Shown one piece after another: positions 61,238 through 64,000 of a stretch of DNA of 64,000 nt; the first letter of the stretch is position 1, and each line of letters opens with the position of its first letter. Origin of the DNA: Lentzea flava (GTDB lineage: Bacteria > Actinomycetota > Actinomycetes > Mycobacteriales > Pseudonocardiaceae); assembly GCF_014648475.1 (NCBI RefSeq), contig NZ_BMRE01000030.1, forward strand, positions 1-64,000. The letters are read 5' to 3'. A program made the translations under genes and the position numbers. The notes below the pieces were generated by a model. It did not search any database and had not been told where the DNA came from. It was given only the letters and a program-made list of their open reading frames with translations.

Positions 61238-63123
61238 GGCACCTCCACCGGCAGGCGCACCCGCACACGTCCTCCTTCGGCCGTCGGTCCGGCCTCGAAC
61301 CCACCGCCCAGTTCGGCGGCCCTCTCGCGCATGGCCAGTATCCCGACGCCCGGACTCCACGGGCCGTTGGGCGGTCCGTCGTCGGTGACCTCCACTTCCA
61401 GCTCTTCAGCACACCGCAGCCGCACCACCACCGAAGACGCGCGAGAGTGCCGGACCACGTTGGTCAGCGCCTCGGTCGCGATGCGGTAGGCGGCGACCTC
61501 GACCGCGGCGGACAGCGACGGAACTGTCTCGGGGACGTCCAGCCGCAGCTGCAGCGGCGAACGCACCAGGTGTTCGGCGCGCTGGCGGAGGGCGCCGAGC
61601 AGGCCGAGCTCGTCCAGCGCGGGCGGCCGCAGGTCCTCCACGATCCTGCGCACGTCGGCGATCGCGGTGCGCACGTCCGCGCTGACTCCCGTGATCAGCG
61701 TGCGGGCGCGCTCGGGGTCGGTGGCGAGCAGGTTCTTGGCGGCGTCCGCGCTGAGCGCCACGCCGGTCAGCGTCGGGCCGAGGCCGTCGTGCAGGTCGCG
61801 GCGAAGGCGGCGGCGTTCCTCTTCGCGGGCGGTGACGAGGCGTTCTCGTGACGCCTGCAGCTGCGACGACAACAACGTCGCGTGCACGGCCACGGCCAGA
61901 GGAGCCGCCACGAGGCTCAAGACGTTGCGATCGGCCGCACCGAGCGAACTCTCGCCGGTCCGCACTCCCACGTGCAGTTCGCCGACCACGGCGCCGTCGT
62001 ACTCCAACGGCACCACGACCACGTTCTCGGGCCGTGTGCCGTCACTGGCCAACGAGACACCGCCGGCCATCAGCGCAACATGCGGCACACGCAACGCAAC
62101 CCGCACGGCGGACACGACACCGTCCAGCCCGGCCCCTGCCAGATGTTCGCCCACGCGCGAGACCACGCGGGCCGGATCGCCGCGATCGCCGTAAAGCGCG
62201 CGGTCGACGAGCCGTTGCAAGCGCGGCAACACCGGCGCCACCAGCAACGCGACCACGACCGTCGCGACGACCGAGCGGCCGAGCTGCGCGGACACGAACC
62301 GGTCCAGCAGCGCGACCAGCACGCCGTAGACGACCAGCACCACCGCCGACAAGAGCAGCCACGCCAGCACCCGCGAGACCACGAGCCTGATGTCCAGCAG
62401 CTGGTGCCGCACGATCGCAATGGTCACCGCGATCGGGATCAGCGGAATGGCGAGCAGCACGAACACCGGCGTGCCCGCGACGAACGACCACGGCACGACG
62501 AACACCGCCGCCACCGAAGCCGCCAGCAGCAACCACAGCACCGAGTCCTCGCCCCGCCGGTACCGCACCGCGAGCGCGACGATCCCGGCCAGCAGCGCCG
62601 CCAGCGTCCGCAGCTCCGACACGATCCACAGTGGACCGAGCGCGGCGAACCCCGGCAGCGTCAGGTAACCGGGACCGGCCGGATCCGCCGCCACCTCGAC
62701 CACGAACAACGGCGCCGTCACCACGATCGCGACCGCCACCGGCCGCCAGCGCCGCGACGGCAGCCGCCCGTCCGGGAAGAGCAGGAGCGCCATCGGCAGG
62801 AACAGCCCGATCGACCACGGCCACGCGTACGCCGCGATGGTGGCGATCAGCCGGTCGGCCATGAACGGCGCACCCAGCGCGGTGGTGCCGTGCCCGAGCC
62901 CGTCGGCGAGGAACAGCCAGCCGATCGGGTTGCGCGGCCGGTGCCAGGCGAGGATCGCCCCGCAGACCGCGAACGTCAGCGCCATCGCGGAGTTGGTGAC
63001 GACGAACGCGTCCAGCGCCTGCTGCCACGTCCAGCCCTGCCACCACACGATCACGACAGCGGCACCGGTCCCGGCCACCACGAGGGCACCGAGACCGGAC
63101 GCGAGCACGCGGCCGAGAGTCAT
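61234..63123 (-). CDS. NarL-type sensor histidine kinase
   Basis: A 629-aa sensor. The N-terminal half has about nine membrane helices. A GAF-like region lies at about residues 330-420. A HisKA_3 dimerisation domain with H445 (RRDLHDGLGPTL) and a HATPase_c domain (N-box near ATEALTNVVRH, DDGPPNG, GVGILAMRERA) complete it. The membrane half resembles a 7TM-type sensory region, so a hydrophobic or envelope signal is plausible. It pairs with the regulator downstream. ATG at 63123 is preferred, since residues before it look non-coding. Confidence 0.9.
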   Translation of the reverse strand: MTLGRVLASGLGALVVAGTGAAVVIVWWQGWTWQQALDAFVVTNSAMALTFAVCGAILAWHRPRNPIGWLFLADGLGHGTTALGAPFMADRLIATIAAYAWPWSIGLFLPMALLLFPDGRLPSRRWRPVAVAIVVTAPLFVVEVAADPAGPGYLTLPGFAALGPLWIVSELRTLAALLAGIVALAVRYRRGEDSVLWLLLAASVAAVFVVPWSFVAGTPVFVLLAIPLIPIAVTIAIVRHQLLDIRLVVSRVLAWLLLSAVVLVVYGVLVALLDRFVSAQLGRSVVATVVVALLVAPVLPRLQRLVDRALYGDRGDPARVVSRVGEHLAGAGLDGVVSAVRVALRVPHVALMAGGVSLASDGTRPENVVVVPLEYDGAVVGELHVGVRTGESSLGAADRNVLSLVAAPLAVAVHATLLSSQLQASRERLVTAREEERRRLRRDLHDGLGPTLTGVALSADAAKNLLATDPERARTLITGVSADVRTAIADVRRIVEDLRPPALDELGLLGALRQRAEHLVRSPLQLRLDVPETVPSLSAAVEVAAYRIATEALTNVVRHSRASSVVVRLRCAEELEVEVTDDGPPNGPWSPGVGILAMRERAAELGGGFEAGPTAEGGRVRVRLPVEVP

Positions 63124-63273
63124 GCCGGTAAGTGTGGGGCGCGGGGCGCCTGCTGTCCCGGGAAGGCGTTCCCGGCACGTCCGGGAAACCTCCTGCCCCA
63201 GCCGGATCACGCACCCCTGACCGAGGAACACCCGTAGAACCACAGTTGCCTCCAACCGAACCTGGAGGTGCCC

Positions 63274-63612
63274 ATGTACCGCGCCGGCCTGATCGTCCTC
63301 GGTCTGCTCTCCGTCGCAGACCTGCTGCTCCCGCTGCTCACCGACGGCGAAACCCCGCCGATGGCGGTCGCCCTCGTCGCCGCCGCACTCGGCCTCGCGA
63401 GCCTGATCCTCGTGGTCTCCGCCTGGCGAGGCGCGCGCAAGGCGGTCCTCCCGCTGATCGTCCTCCGCGCCCTCTCGGCGGTCGGCGCCCTGCCCGCGTT
63501 CTTCGAGCCCGACGTCCCCGCACCGGCGATCGCCGCAGCCGCCGCCGTCGTGCTGCTGACCGCCGTGGGCGCGATTCTCGTGCTCAAGGGCCGCACGGCG
63601 GTGGCCCGGTGA
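63274..63612 (+). CDS. Small membrane protein, function unknown
   Basis: A 112-aa protein with four hydrophobic helices (about 4-20, 29-50, 58-73, 84-105). ATG at 63274 follows GGAGG. Its stop overlaps the GTG start of the next gene, so the two are cotranscribed and may form a complex. Its start lies about 150 bp from the kinase start in a divergent layout, which makes it a candidate target of the two-component system. Confidence 0.7.
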   Translation: MYRAGLIVLGLLSVADLLLPLLTDGETPPMAVALVAAALGLASLILVVSAWRGARKAVLPLIVLRALSAVGALPAFFEPDVPAPAIAAAAAVVLLTAVGAILVLKGRTAVAR

Positions 63613-64000
63613 AGTGGCTGCTCCCGGTCGGACCCGCGGCGATCGCGGTCCTCCGGCTGATCCTCCCCTACGACACGACCGACGACCCGGCCACGATCCT
63701 GCAGAAGGTCGCCGCCGCGCCGGACACGCAGAACTGGGTGGTCTGGCTGGGTTTCGTCGCGATGCTGACCCTGGCCCCCGCGGTGATCTGGATCGCGAAC
63801 GTCACCCGTGAGCAGGCACCGAAACTCACGACGGCGGCCGTCGTCCTGCTGGTCCCCGCCTACCTGTCGATCGGCCTGCTCGTGGCCGAGGACGCCGCCG
63901 CACTGGGCGGTGACACGATCGCGCACCCCGCCCTCACCTCCGCCACCGCGGTCTTCGTGGCAGGTCACGTGATCGGCACGGTGCTGCTGGGCGCCGCGAT
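63609..64000 (+). CDS. Membrane protein, incomplete at the window end
   Basis: Open from GTG at 63609 to the end of the window (130 codons). Hydrophobic helices appear at about 3-20, 46-63, 75-92 and 112-130. It overlaps the upstream small membrane gene (GTGA). The family is not recognisable from this part. Confidence 0.65.
   Translation, partial: MKWLLPVGPAAIAVLRLILPYDTTDDPATILQKVAAAPDTQNWVVWLGFVAMLTLAPAVIWIANVTREQAPKLTTAAVVLLVPAYLSIGLLVAEDAAALGGDTIAHPALTSATAVFVAGHVIGTVLLGAA

Overview
The window is high-GC actinobacterial DNA. The signs are GTG/TTG starts, leaderless -10 elements, EspG/PPE-like type VII secretion genes, an SSI-type protease inhibitor and a sugar-uptake operon with no ATPase gene. 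The gene content fits a Pseudonocardiaceae-type soil actinomycete (Lentzea/Saccharothrix-like). That placement is inferred from gene content, not from a marker gene. No tRNA, rRNA, CRISPR array or insertion sequence was seen.

Region 1 (61-4404): a secreted FG-GAP repeat protein is divergent from a TPR-type regulator. Three CGTTCCA direct repeats lie between them. A stand-alone EspG-like gene follows, then a 364-bp intergenic region rich in palindromes.

Region 2 (4405-26869): one long plus-strand operon encodes a small helical ESX-like protein, a PPE-like Gly/Pro-rich protein, a second EspG-like chaperone, a YbaB/EbfC-like protein, a 567-aa WXG-type protein and a giant protein of about 5,524 aa. 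A helix-turn-helix regulator starts one base after the giant gene. The giant protein has an ESX-like helical N-terminus, about 800 residues of Pro/Gly-rich linker and a TcdA/TcdB-like glycosyltransferase domain with a DxD motif. Next comes a block made of a metzincin-type HExxHxxGxxD domain, a second GT-A-like domain with a DFD motif, and an alpha/beta tail. Six copies of a beta-rich module, a coiled coil and a second copy of the metzincin/GT-A/tail block complete it. I saw no cysteine in the giant protein or in its five operon partners. No ESX core component (EccB/C/D/E, mycosin) is in the window. This is the best candidate for an undescribed system: a predicted ESX-exported giant polymorphic effector with its chaperones.

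Region 3 (26872-30024): an MFS exporter, a strong terminator, a secreted repeat protein with a double-psi-beta-barrel-like end, and a single-pass membrane protein, all on the minus strand.

Region 4 (40131 down to 30025, minus strand): a glycan-utilisation operon. In transcription order it holds an enolase-superfamily acid-sugar dehydratase, a GH27 alpha-galactosidase-like enzyme, two CUT1 permeases, a GH95 fucosidase-like enzyme, a CE7 acetyl esterase, a lipoprotein sugar-binding protein and a GntR/FCD repressor. A promoter with a perfect 12-bp palindrome at the start of transcription sits at its head. A LacI-type operator-like site lies further upstream.

Region 5 (40376-51281): an SRPBCC protein and a 3,469-aa secreted protein with a long C-terminal RTX calcium-binding array.

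Region 6 (51473-64000): small independent units. They are a D-2-hydroxyacid dehydrogenase; a DUF3291 protein; a TetR repressor divergent from a small membrane protein with twin operators 22 bp apart; a secreted lipase; a ChaA-type cation/proton antiporter; an SSI-type inhibitor; a VanY-like peptidase; a second TetR; a 15-bp minisatellite; an unrecognised multi-pass membrane protein; a lipoprotein; a NarL-type response regulator with its histidine kinase; and two membrane proteins, the last cut off by the window end.
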